64,000 nucleotides of DNA, taken from NCBI GenBank assembly GCA_949288175.1, contig CASEIV010000002.1, forward strand, positions 186,001 through 250,000, read 5' to 3'. The position numbers were made by a program, and so were the translations under genes. Numbering within the stretch: position 1 is the first letter of the stretch; each line of letters starts with the position of its first letter. This document shows, one piece after another, positions 9,056 to 16,568 of this stretch. This DNA is from an uncultured Eubacteriales bacterium. Lineage in GTDB: Bacteria; Bacillota; Clostridia; TANB77; CAG-508. The notes beneath the pieces are model-generated. The model saw only the letters and a program-made list of their open reading frames with translations, was not told the DNA's origin and searched no databases.

Positions 9056-9331
9056 ATGAAGAAAAATAAAAAAATTTTAAGAAATTTATTAATTATAGCA
9101 ATTATTGTTTATATTGCATTCGTTTTTATTGATCAACAAAAAACTTTAAATGAATATAGTAAAAATACAGAAGAATTAAATCAACAAATCGCTTCAGAGA
9201 AAGCAACAAATGAAGATTTAAATCAACAAAAAGATAATGTTAATTCTTTAGAATTTATTGAAGAAATGGCTAGAGATAAGTTAGATATGTATTATCCTAA
9301 TGAAAGAGTATATATGGATCAAGGAATGTAA
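9056..9331 (+). CDS. divIC: Septum formation initiator, DivIC/FtsB family
   Basis: 91 residues. A basic N-terminus, one membrane helix (LLIIAIIVYIAFVFID), then a coiled coil (EYSKNTEELNQQIASEKATNEDLNQQ) and the short conserved end MARDKLDMYYPNERVYMD, where 'AR..L.M..P.E' is the DivIC/FtsB signature. It works with FtsL/DivIB at the division site. TGGAGA precedes the start. Its position after yabPQ matches B. subtilis. Assignment to DivIC rather than FtsL rests on the C-terminal motif and gene order. Confidence 0.88.
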   Translation: MKKNKKILRNLLIIAIIVYIAFVFIDQQKTLNEYSKNTEELNQQIASEKATNEDLNQQKDNVNSLEFIEEMARDKLDMYYPNERVYMDQGM

Positions 9332-9355
9332 TCTTTTAGATTATATTCCTTTTTT
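9323..9355 (+). terminator. Intrinsic terminator overlapping the end of divIC
   Basis: GGAATGTAATC pairs with GATTATATTCC (one G-U pair) around TTTTA, then TTTTTT. The left arm is part of the last codons and stop of divIC. Confidence 0.85.
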
Positions 9356-9386
9356 GGAAAATATTGTTTATTTTTTTTGTTTTTTA

Positions 9387-9395
9387 TGTTATAAT
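9387..9395 (+). promoter_or_regulatory. Extended -10 promoter before rho
   Basis: TG-T-TATAAT at 9387-9395. The -35 region is a T-rich tract without a clear TTGACA. The leader to the rho start codon is about 65 bases. Confidence 0.5.
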
Positions 9396-9468
9396 AGGAT
9401 TTGTATTAAGTTCGTTTTATTCCCATGATATTTAAAATAAATAATTATATATAAATTTAGGAGGTTTT

Positions 9469-10863
9469 ATGTTAGATTTAGAATCAATGAATTTAGCTGA
9501 TTTAAAGTTATTAGCTAAAGAGCATAATATTAAAAATATTTCAAAATTAAAAAAGGAAGAAATTATAGAAGTACTAAAACAAATTTTAGATACAAAAACT
9601 TCTACTATCCATGAAGATGAAGGATATGCTGATAATTATGATGATGAAAGCAATGAAAATAATGAAGAAGGAAAAAAAGAACCAATAGAAAGACAATATG
9701 ATGAAAACGGAGAACCAATTGTAGATTATAAACTAACCAATGAAGGTGACGAGATTGTTGAAGGAATATTAGATATCATGCCAGATGGTTATGGTTTTTT
9801 AAGAGGTGATAACTACCTATCTAGTGAAAAAGATGTTTATATCTCAATGGTACAAATCAGAAGATTTAGACTAGATACTGGAGATATTATAAAAGGTATT
9901 TCTAGATTTAGAGAAGGTGAAAAATTTCCATCATTAATTTTTGTTGGTGAAGTTAATGGAGAACATCCAGAGAAAGCTATAAAGAGAAAAAGATTTGATG
10001 AATTAATTCCAATTTATCCAAATGAAAGATTAAAATTAGAAACGGTTCAAAATGACTATACAACTAGAATTATTGACTTAATGTGCCCTATTGGAAAAGG
10101 ACAAAGAGGAATGATTGTGGCTCCACCAAAAGTTGGAAAAACGACACTTCTTAAAAAAGTTGCAAATAGTATTAGTCAAAATAATCCAGAAGTAGAATTA
10201 ATCGTCCTTCTAATTGATGAAAGACCAGAAGAAGTAACAGATATGAAACGTTCTATTAAAGGTCAAGTCATTCATTCAACATTTGATGAATTGCCAGAAC
10301 ATCATGTAAAAGTTGCAGAAATGGTTTTAGCAAGAGCAAAAAGATTGATTGAACAAGGAAAAGATGTTGTTATTTTATTAGATAGTATTACTAGATTAAC
10401 AAGAGCATACAACCTTGTGATTCCTTCTTCAGGAAGAACATTATCAGGTGGTATGGACCCAGCTGCATTACATAAACCTAAAAAATTCTTTGGTGCAGCA
10501 AGAAACATTGAAAATGGTGGAAGTTTAACCATCTTGGCAACAGCATTAATTGATACAGGTAGTAGAATGGATGATGTTATATTTGAAGAATTCAAAGGTA
10601 CAGGTAATATGGAAGTTCATCTAGATAGAAAATTGTCTGAAAGAAGAATATTCCCTGCAATTGATATTAATAAATCAGGTACAAGAAGAGAAGATTTATT
10701 ATTAACTCCTACTGAAAGAGAAACAGTTTTTGCTTTAAGAAAAGCAATGAATGCAATGCCTGTTGCTGAAGTTACTGAACAAGTTATTAGTGAAATGACA
10801 AAAACCAAAAATAATGAAGAGTTTATTGAAAAAATGGATGCTTATTTGCGAAGATTTAAATAA
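9469..10863 (+). CDS. rho: Transcription termination factor Rho
   Basis: 464 residues. Hexameric RNA-dependent ATPase that ends untranslated transcripts. The N-terminal Rho-N helix domain ([19 protein letters not shown]) is followed by an acidic linker at about 45-75 ([20 protein letters not shown]), then the cold-shock-like RNA-binding domain ([18 protein letters not shown]). The ATPase part has Walker [13 protein letters not shown] at about 217-228 and Walker [18 protein letters not shown] lies directly before the ATG. It is monocistronic between its own promoter and a terminator. Confidence 0.97.
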   Translation: MLDLESMNLADLKLLAKEHNIKNISKLKKEEIIEVLKQILDTKTSTIHEDEGYADNYDDESNENNEEGKKEPIERQYDENGEPIVDYKLTNEGDEIVEGILDIMPDGYGFLRGDNYLSSEKDVYISMVQIRRFRLDTGDIIKGISRFREGEKFPSLIFVGEVNGEHPEKAIKRKRFDELIPIYPNERLKLETVQNDYTTRIIDLMCPIGKGQRGMIVAPPKVGKTTLLKKVANSISQNNPEVELIVLLIDERPEEVTDMKRSIKGQVIHSTFDELPEHHVKVAEMVLARAKRLIEQGKDVVILLDSITRLTRAYNLVIPSSGRTLSGGMDPAALHKPKKFFGAARNIENGGSLTILATALIDTGSRMDDVIFEEFKGTGNMEVHLDRKLSERRIFPAIDINKSGTRREDLLLTPTERETVFALRKAMNAMPVAEVTEQVISEMTKTKNNEEFIEKMDAYLRRFK

Positions 10864-10869
10864 TATTAA

Positions 10870-10903
10870 AATAAAAGAAGTAAAATTACTTCTTTTATTT
10901 TTA
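10870..10903 (+). terminator. rho terminator
   Basis: A 14-bp stem, AATAAAAGAAGTAA with TTACTTCTTTTATT, starting 7 bases after the rho stop and running into a T run. Confidence 0.85.
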
Positions 10904-11197
10904 TATTAGAAATGAAAAGGGAGGAGGAGATAAATATAAAATTCAAAAAAAAAATAAATTTATTAATTTTTTAAAATATATTTTTTGAAATTGAAATTTT
11001 AATTTAATAAAAACTATTAATAGGAAATATATAATTAAATTAAAATAAAATGATTATAGAAAAACAATTATAAATTATTTAGATAAAAATTTTAGAATAA
11101 ACAATTTTAACAAATATAATAAATATTATAAAAACGAGAAAAGTTGATTAGATTAAAACTAATTTTTCGAATCGAGAGAGAAGGAGAAAGGAATAGT

Positions 11198-11260
11198 ATT
11201 TTCTCTATATGTAACATTGCACAAAATGAAACTTTTGTGCAAATAGAGATAGGAGAAAAT
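11198..11260. ncRNA. Nested stem-loop, candidate structured RNA
   Basis: Inner stem TTGCACAAAA (11217-11226) pairs perfectly with TTTTGTGCAA (11233-11242) around TGAAAC. Outer stem ATTTTCTC (11198-11205) pairs with GAGAAAAT (11253-11260). TCTCTAT can also pair with ATAGAGA as an alternative outer helix. A purine-rich block (GAGAGAGAAGGAGAAAGG) precedes it. There is no poly-T tail on either strand, so it is not a terminator. Confidence 0.35.
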
Positions 11261-11421
11261 AATATAACAGCCATAAACCTATACTCTTACATATTCAAGG
11301 CTTTTAGCTGTTCTATATATACTAATATTCATTTATATCTTTATTTCTTTATTATATTTATATTATATTCATTATTATTATAATCTTTTGTATTGCTGTT
11401 ATATCAATATTATTATGAACT

Positions 11422-11967
11422 ATTAAAATCAATTTTAAGACATTTTTTTATTTTATTCATATAACTTGTTATCTGATTTGTTTTTAATCTGTTATTTTAA
11501 TTTGTATCTACAAAATTTTTTTCATTATATAAATTATTTCTTTATAATATGAAAAATTTTTCAAAAATCTCCAAAATGCCTATTTCTCCATATTTGCCTT
11601 ATTTTATAGACAACAAACTATATGGCTAAATTTTAAAAACGCCTTAAAATCGATTCTCGTGCGTCGCTTTTTTGCCACTTTTTAGGCTTTTTTCATATAT
11701 CGATATATAATAGTAATTTCTGCATAAAAATCTACTTTTTAATAATAATTTTCTAAAATCAATATTTAACCTTAATATTTAAACAAGTAAATTTATCAAC
11801 CCAAAATAAAAATGGCTTAAAATCGATTTTAGAAAGTCATTATTTTGTATGATTTTAGAATATATAAATCTGCAAACGAAATTCATTAAAATCAAAATTT
11901 ATATAATATTTATATATAAGTGATTAATTTTACAATTCAATAATTAAAATTGCTTAAAAACGATTTT
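11422..11967. repeat. Dispersed CTTAAAA(T/A)CGATT motif, four copies
   Basis: Related copies at about 11639-11655 (GCCTTAAAATCGATT), 11814-11830 (GGCTTAAAATCGATTTT) and 11951-11967 (TGCTTAAAAACGATTTT), plus an inverted, degenerate copy at 11422-11441 (reverse complement GTCTTAAAATTGATTTT). Spacing is 137-210 bases. The core is palindromic (AAAATCGATTTT). Confidence 0.4.
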
Positions 11968-12253
11968 GAATTTAATGAAACAATAATTTAATTTAAATAT
12001 TATATAAATTCTATTAAAAAATCACTAAACAACAAATGTTCGTTTTTTGGTATTACAATGTTTATATTACAAAATTATAATTTTTAAAATTCTAAATATA
12101 TTTATAAGTTATAATTTTAAAATTTTTATAAATTTCTATAAATTATTTTCAAATTTTATTTTAAAATTTATTTTTTATATTAAAAAATGTGCTATCCCCC
12201 CTACTCTACTGTTTTTATACAATAGAAAAGTTATGTATAATTTTTAGCTTATA

Positions 12254-12733
12254 TTATTCATTTGATTTCACATTTTTTCTTTCATTATGATATTCATAAA
12301 CATAAATATATAATGCACCAAATCTTGTTTTAACCACCTTAACTTTGTCTTTTAGAGATGCAGTAGGATGTTCTTTTGTTGAATGTATATTTACTTTTAC
12401 AAGACTCTCATGTATATCATCAAAGTAGACATTATAATATACTGATCGAATAACAGAGAATTTTTTAGAAATTCTTCCATATCGAATGCCAACTGGTTTA
12501 AAAGCAAAATATATGAAATATGTATAAAAAATTCCAGTATAAAAAATCGTAAATATAATAATGTTTATATAAGAAGATGACTTAAATGAATCTAAAACCA
12601 AATTTATATAAGGTAGTAAAAATATTAAAAAAAATATAAATCTAATCTTTAAACTTCTTTTAGCAATCACTTTATATTCATTTAAATCTTCCTGTGTTAA
12701 TGGAAAATAATCTATTTTTGATTTTCTTTTCAA
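12254..12733 (-). CDS. Small membrane protein of unknown function
   Basis: 159 residues. A basic N-terminus, then two hydrophobic helices at about 30-48 (IRFIFFLIFLLPYINLVL) and 56-78 (INIIIFTIFYTGIFYTYFIYF), then a soluble beta-rich tail (YYNVYFDDIHESLVKVNIH, RFGALYIYVYEY). The start is TTG 12733 with AAAGGAG upstream. This layout (two helices followed by a small cytoplasmic domain) resembles PH-like or DUF3592-type membrane proteins, but I do not recognise the family. First of four - strand genes spread over 2.9 kb. Confidence 0.55.
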   Translation of the reverse strand: MKRKSKIDYFPLTQEDLNEYKVIAKRSLKIRFIFFLIFLLPYINLVLDSFKSSSYINIIIFTIFYTGIFYTYFIYFAFKPVGIRYGRISKKFSVIRSVYYNVYFDDIHESLVKVNIHSTKEHPTASLKDKVKVVKTRFGALYIYVYEYHNERKNVKSNE

Positions 12734-12789
12734 ACTAAACTCCTTTCTTTACTTTACTATTATGTAATAAATGACATCTTAAATATGTT

Positions 12790-13191
12790 TTAATTTAATA
12801 CATGATTCATAATGGTTTCAAATTTTACACTATCTTTTTTATTAAAATAAAAATGAAATCCACATAGTTTTTCTTGTTCATCATTAAACATAATTTCTTT
12901 ATTTAAAGTAATTAGGATATAAGAAGATTTAAAAATAAAAGTTTTTCTTTCTACTTTTTCACAACTAACTATATCTTCTGCTATGTCAACAGTCCATAAT
13001 CCAACAGTATTATCAGCAAGAAGCCTTTTGTTTGTTAAAGTGATTTTTGAATTTGAGCCACCAAGAAATCTATCTGTTTCAGTTCCAAAACAAGATAGAT
13101 TGGCAGTAAAAATTACTTTTTCTCCATCTTGTAACTCTATATTGAATTTATTTTTTATTTCTGGTAATGTATTAAGATACTCTATGTTCAT
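12790..13191 (-). CDS. GRAM/PH-like domain protein
   Basis: 133 residues, soluble, beta-rich. ELQDGEKVIFTANLSCFG, then KITLTNKRLLADN, then WTVDIAEDIVSCEKV, and a C-terminal helix (KDSVKFETIMNHVLN). This 'dGE.v.f.a.......g.l.lTnkRl' pattern is that of bacterial GRAM/PH-type domains, which usually bind membranes or act as small scaffolds. AAAGGAGG precedes the ATG. The neighbours are membrane proteins. Confidence 0.6.
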   Translation of the reverse strand: MNIEYLNTLPEIKNKFNIELQDGEKVIFTANLSCFGTETDRFLGGSNSKITLTNKRLLADNTVGLWTVDIAEDIVSCEKVERKTFIFKSSYILITLNKEIMFNDEQEKLCGFHFYFNKKDSVKFETIMNHVLN

Positions 13192-13274
13192 ATTTTTCCT
13201 CCTTTAATTGACAAGATATGTTTAAATCATGTCATAATGTCATAATATATAAATTATATATTTAAAAGTCCATT

Positions 13275-14531
13275 TCAAATAATTCTTTTTACATATTTTT
13301 CTATTATTTTATCTTCAATTTTTACATTAACGCCTAAAACGACTGCATATACCAAATAATATTCCCACAACACCAATTCTTCTTCTGTTCTATCTTTAAT
13401 TAATGAGTAATCTTTTAAATAATTTTTTAATGCATAGGCTTTGTTTAACAATGTTTTTCCTTTAATCGTTCTTCTATAATTTTTATGAATATAGATGATT
13501 TGGTCAATTACAATATATAATGCTATTAAAACAAAAATTGAAAAAAATGAAACAATGAATGCATTAATTAAATGTAAGCAAAATGCTTTTCTGACAACAC
13601 TATATTCAAACTTATCTGCCCTTATTTCTGAATAGTTATAGGATACTAAATTTCCATCCAACATAGTTCTATGATAATAATCATTTATATCTTTTATTTC
13701 TTTATAATAAAGTCGTTCTATTTCATCTTCATTATTTAATTTAATATATGTATGACCATCATCTTCTGGATAAACACGATAGTTTTCAAAAACATACTGA
13801 TCTAACCATACTGAAAAAGCAAATAGCATAATCGGTACACAAATTGCAACAATTATTTTTAATATTCTAAATGGTATTCCTCCACGATTTTTAACTATAT
13901 ATTTATTATTTAATGCTTCTTGTTTAACAATCTCTCTATAATGATTTTTATCAAAATAATTATCTCTAATTAAATTTAAAACCATTTTTTCACTTTCAAG
14001 CAGATCTGATTCATCCTTATTTGTATATATATAACTATCACTACTACTATCTTCTTTAATATACCCTGTCAGTTTTAATTTCAAAATAGTAGCTGATATG
14101 CTTTTTCTCATATCCATATCAAATGTTGAAGTAAACATGATGATACTAGGAGATACTTTATCAAGATTACCTCTATAATAGATATATTCTTCATCTCTTT
14201 TTATCTTAGCATTTTTTCTGACTCTTATGGAATCAAAAATCATTTTTGCAAAGTAAACTACTATAATCCAGATAAATGGTGTAAACAAAAAAATTAATCC
14301 AGCATATAAAATATATTCTCCTTTATAAAACATATATTCTACTGAGTAATGATCTTCGAAATCGAATGGCTCTGCTCTGATTACTAAACATAAAACAATA
14401 TAGATTATTGGAATTAAAATTAATAATATATTTAATAGTATTCTGATTTTCTTTTTTGTTGTAATAAGATTTGATATCTTCATTATAACAAGTACTATAG
14501 GTATTAAAAAAACTCCAATTGCTACTGGCAT
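13275..14531 (-). CDS. DUF2207-like membrane protein lacking the usual exported N-terminus
   Basis: 418 residues. Membrane helices at about 2-17, 31-48, 75-97, 225-242 and 318-338. The cytoplasmic stretch YYRGNLDKVSPSIIMF...ATILKLKLTGYIKED reads like the winged-helix-like region of DUF2207, and the end LKDYSLIKDRTEEELVLWEY...YAVVLGV is the most conserved part of that family. Typical DUF2207 proteins are 550-650 residues with a signal peptide and an extracytoplasmic beta domain; that part is missing here, and a separate external segment (VYPEDDGHTYIKLNNEDE) lies between the last helices. Good ribosome site (GGGGAGGG). Confidence 0.65.
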   Translation of the reverse strand: MPVAIGVFLIPIVLVIMKISNLITTKKKIRILLNILLILIPIIYIVLCLVIRAEPFDFEDHYSVEYMFYKGEYILYAGLIFLFTPFIWIIVVYFAKMIFDSIRVRKNAKIKRDEEYIYYRGNLDKVSPSIIMFTSTFDMDMRKSISATILKLKLTGYIKEDSSSDSYIYTNKDESDLLESEKMVLNLIRDNYFDKNHYREIVKQEALNNKYIVKNRGGIPFRILKIIVAICVPIMLFAFSVWLDQYVFENYRVYPEDDGHTYIKLNNEDEIERLYYKEIKDINDYYHRTMLDGNLVSYNYSEIRADKFEYSVVRKAFCLHLINAFIVSFFSIFVLIALYIVIDQIIYIHKNYRRTIKGKTLLNKAYALKNYLKDYSLIKDRTEEELVLWEYYLVYAVVLGVNVKIEDKIIEKYVKRII

Positions 14532-14644
14532 TTTTAAATATCCCTCCCCTAATTCATTATATTTTATGTTTTATCATACTTTTAAATTTTATCACATTAC
14601 TTGTTTCAATACAAGCTATTTAATGATGCCTGTATTTTATTTTT

Positions 14645-15112
14645 TCAATTTTCTATATTATTGATAAATACTAAATTTTTATTTGGATTTTTAATTTTGT
14701 AAAATAATGGAACTTTTTTGCCTATTCTCTCTTTTCCGTTTTTATAAAATGTATCTATCTCGTCTTTCAGTTCTTCATTAAAATCTCCCCAGTGTTCACA
14801 TACATATGTTTCATATATTTTGTTTGAATAACTATCTTTAAATTCAATTTTAGTAGATATCACTATATCATCATAATCGCCTAATGTAACATCTATAATT
14901 TTTCCATAACAAAATACAGCATGCTTAAAAAAATTTTTTCTTTTTAATATATGAATTAATGGTAGTATGGATATCCATGAGAAAAGAATAAAGATTTTAT
15001 TCAAAAAGCAAAAAATAATTTCAAAACATATTAATATGAAAGATAAAAATAATGATAATTTTATTGTAGCTTTCATACTTTGTTTTTTTAAAGTTTCTTT
15101 CTCATTATTCAT
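14645..15112 (-). CDS. Small membrane protein, DUF3592-like
   Basis: 155 residues. Two close hydrophobic helices at about 18-36 (IKLSLFLSFILICFEIIF) and 38-54, then a beta-rich domain (CYGKIIDVTLGDYDDIVISTKIEF, YETYVCEHW, KVPLFYKIKNPNKNLVF). The sequence 'G.i......y.....Y...V...d......y.' ending in 'V.v.YnP.np..' is the pattern of DUF3592 proteins. AGGAGG precedes the ATG. It lies 35 bases after the signal-peptidase-like gene, so it may belong to that transcript. Confidence 0.5.
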   Translation of the reverse strand: MNNEKETLKKQSMKATIKLSLFLSFILICFEIIFCFLNKIFILFSWISILPLIHILKRKNFFKHAVFCYGKIIDVTLGDYDDIVISTKIEFKDSYSNKIYETYVCEHWGDFNEELKDEIDTFYKNGKERIGKKVPLFYKIKNPNKNLVFINNIEN

Positions 15113-15147
15113 TTAAAGTTCCTCCTCTTATTGCTTAAAAATTCAAA

Positions 15148-15708
15148 TCATAGCTTCTTTTTTCTCTCACGCTCTTTCCTTTTGACATGAGTATATTTAT
15201 TATACCAAAACACAAAAATTAGAAATAACAATACAAAAACACTGAATACTTTTGATTGTAAAACATCTAGTAGCACTCCTAAAAATGGTATTTTAGTTAT
15301 CTTTTTTCCAACAACTTCATTAATTGTTATTTTTTCAATATCTGGATAATAATTTTGATTATATTTTGTTGTATACTCATCTTGTTTATCTACAATTTTA
15401 TTAATTCTAACTTGACCATTCACTTCATATGCTATTATATCTCCTACTTGTAATTCACTATCAGTTACTTCTTTTACAATTACAAAATCATTTTTGTGTA
15501 AATCATTTTTCATTAAATCTGTTTTGACACTAAAAAAACTGATGCCAAATACATGAAAATAATCTTTTTGTGATATGGTTGTATTTATTAGAAACAATAC
15601 ATTATATAGCACACATATGGTTATGATAAAAGATATAATAGCTATCATAATTTTTTTCAATTTACGTTTTTGTTCAAATTTAATTTTTCTATCTTTTTTC
15701 TTCTTCAA
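15148..15708 (-). CDS. Signal-peptidase-like membrane protein without catalytic residues
   Basis: 186 residues with the SipW (S26B) layout: a basic N-terminus, a membrane helix at about 18-39, an extracytoplasmic beta domain and a C-terminal helix at about 150-167 with a basic tail. Aligned with the adjacent active enzyme, the nucleophile motif SDSMEPSI is replaced by KTDLMKND, and the THRI motif that carries the second catalytic residue is replaced by INKI. GDIIAYEVNGQVRI and IPFLGVLLDVL still match. It is therefore a paralog that cannot work as a protease by the known mechanism. It starts at TTG 15708, overlapping the active enzyme gene by 20 bases, so the two are translationally coupled and perhaps form a complex. 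Confidence 0.75.
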   Translation of the reverse strand: MKKKKDRKIKFEQKRKLKKIMIAIISFIITICVLYNVLFLINTTISQKDYFHVFGISFFSVKTDLMKNDLHKNDFVIVKEVTDSELQVGDIIAYEVNGQVRINKIVDKQDEYTTKYNQNYYPDIEKITINEVVGKKITKIPFLGVLLDVLQSKVFSVFVLLFLIFVFWYNKYTHVKRKERERKKKL

Positions 15709-16267
15709 TTTTCTTTTTTTCTCTCCTGTTTTCTAATTTTTCTTGTTTTTGTATCTTTAAAAAGAATAAAATTAAAATGATAAGGATGATAATTAAAACA
15801 ATTAATTTATTTTCAAGTACTGAAATGATGTTTCCTAAATATGGTATCGTTAAGATACATTTCCCAATGATTGCAGAAAATTTTATATTTTCACTATCTT
15901 CTATATTGTTGTTATCACCTTTTGTTATATATGTTTTTTCAATAGTTGTCTGGTCTTCTTCTATTTTTTGAATACGGTGTGTAATAACCTCTTGATTTTG
16001 TTCAAAGGTTATTACATCACCTGTTTGTAAATCTTCTTCTTTACATTCTTTTGTAATAATGACATCCCCATGGTTAATAGATGGTTCCATGCTGTCTGAT
16101 GTAATGATATATGCTCTATATCCAAATAATCCTATTCCATGATTTTCAGAAGAAATAAAAATTAGTATTATGTTATAAATTAGAATAACCAAAATGACGG
16201 CCAATATTTTCTTTATCGTATTTGCATATTTTTTTCTTTTATTGATTGAATCAACATCGTATTTCAT
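15689..16267 (-). CDS. sipW: SipW-type signal peptidase I (active)
   Basis: 192 residues, family S26B, the endoplasmic-reticulum-type signal peptidases that process TasA/camelysin-like fibre subunits. Membrane helix at about 19-38, nucleophile Ser59 in ITSDSMEPSI, His97 in VITHRI, the conserved GDVI blocks, the TKGDNN box and a second membrane helix at about 155-172. The tail is highly charged (KLENRREKKKIEEEKR). It is the first gene of a pair with the catalytically dead paralog. It sits at the edge of the fibre island; the giant surface protein lies upstream, on the other side of a long inverted repeat. Confidence 0.92.
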   Translation of the reverse strand: MKYDVDSINKRKKYANTIKKILAVILVILIYNIILIFISSENHGIGLFGYRAYIITSDSMEPSINHGDVIITKECKEEDLQTGDVITFEQNQEVITHRIQKIEEDQTTIEKTYITKGDNNNIEDSENIKFSAIIGKCILTIPYLGNIISVLENKLIVLIIILIILILFFLKIQKQEKLENRREKKKIEEEKR

Positions 16268-16337
16268 AATTGATTTTTATTTCCTTTCTATTAGCAATTA
16301 AAAAAAGAATTTCTATACAGTATATCTTTAAATTACA

Positions 16338-16563
16338 GTTCGAACCAGAATGTTATGAAAGTTGGCATATGTATTATTTTAAATTAATTGACGAATGTGA
16401 CGTGGAGTAGATGTATAACTTCTTAATTTTAAACAAATGAGGAAGCGCGATTGTAGCGAGAGGCTCGTTTGTTTAAAATTTAGAAGTTGTTATCTATGGA
16501 GCTAGCCGAGGAGATAATTTAAAATAATACATATGCCAACTTTCATAACATTCTGGTCTGAAC
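16338..16563. repeat. Nested inverted-repeat element, copy 1
   Basis: Outer arms 16338-16386 and 16515-16563 are 49 bases each and complementary except at two adjacent positions. Conserved 5' box ACGAATGTGACGTGGAG at 16391-16407 and 3' box AGCCGAGGA at 16504-16512. Inner stem: AACTTCTTAATTTTAAACAA (from 16418) with its near-perfect complement before 16490, loop containing GTAGCGAG. It fills the 301-base gap between the sipW gene and the end of the giant surface protein gene, whose stop codon is 6 bases away. Confidence 0.85.
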
Positions 16564-16568
16564 ATTAA

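Larger units (their letters stand above)
10904..12253. other. 1.35-kb very AT-rich region without a convincing gene
   Basis: No frame here has both a ribosome site and protein-like composition. The longest (11144-11383, +) is Ile/Leu/Phe-rich translation of AT-rich DNA. The region contains the hairpin at 11198-11260 and the dispersed motif at 11422-11967. Base composition falls well below that of the neighbouring genes. Confidence 0.6.

Noticed and set aside
11144..11383. 79-codon frame in the AT-rich desert
   Set aside because: No ribosome site and composition of random AT-rich DNA; it overlaps a hairpin and lacks any domain-like pattern.
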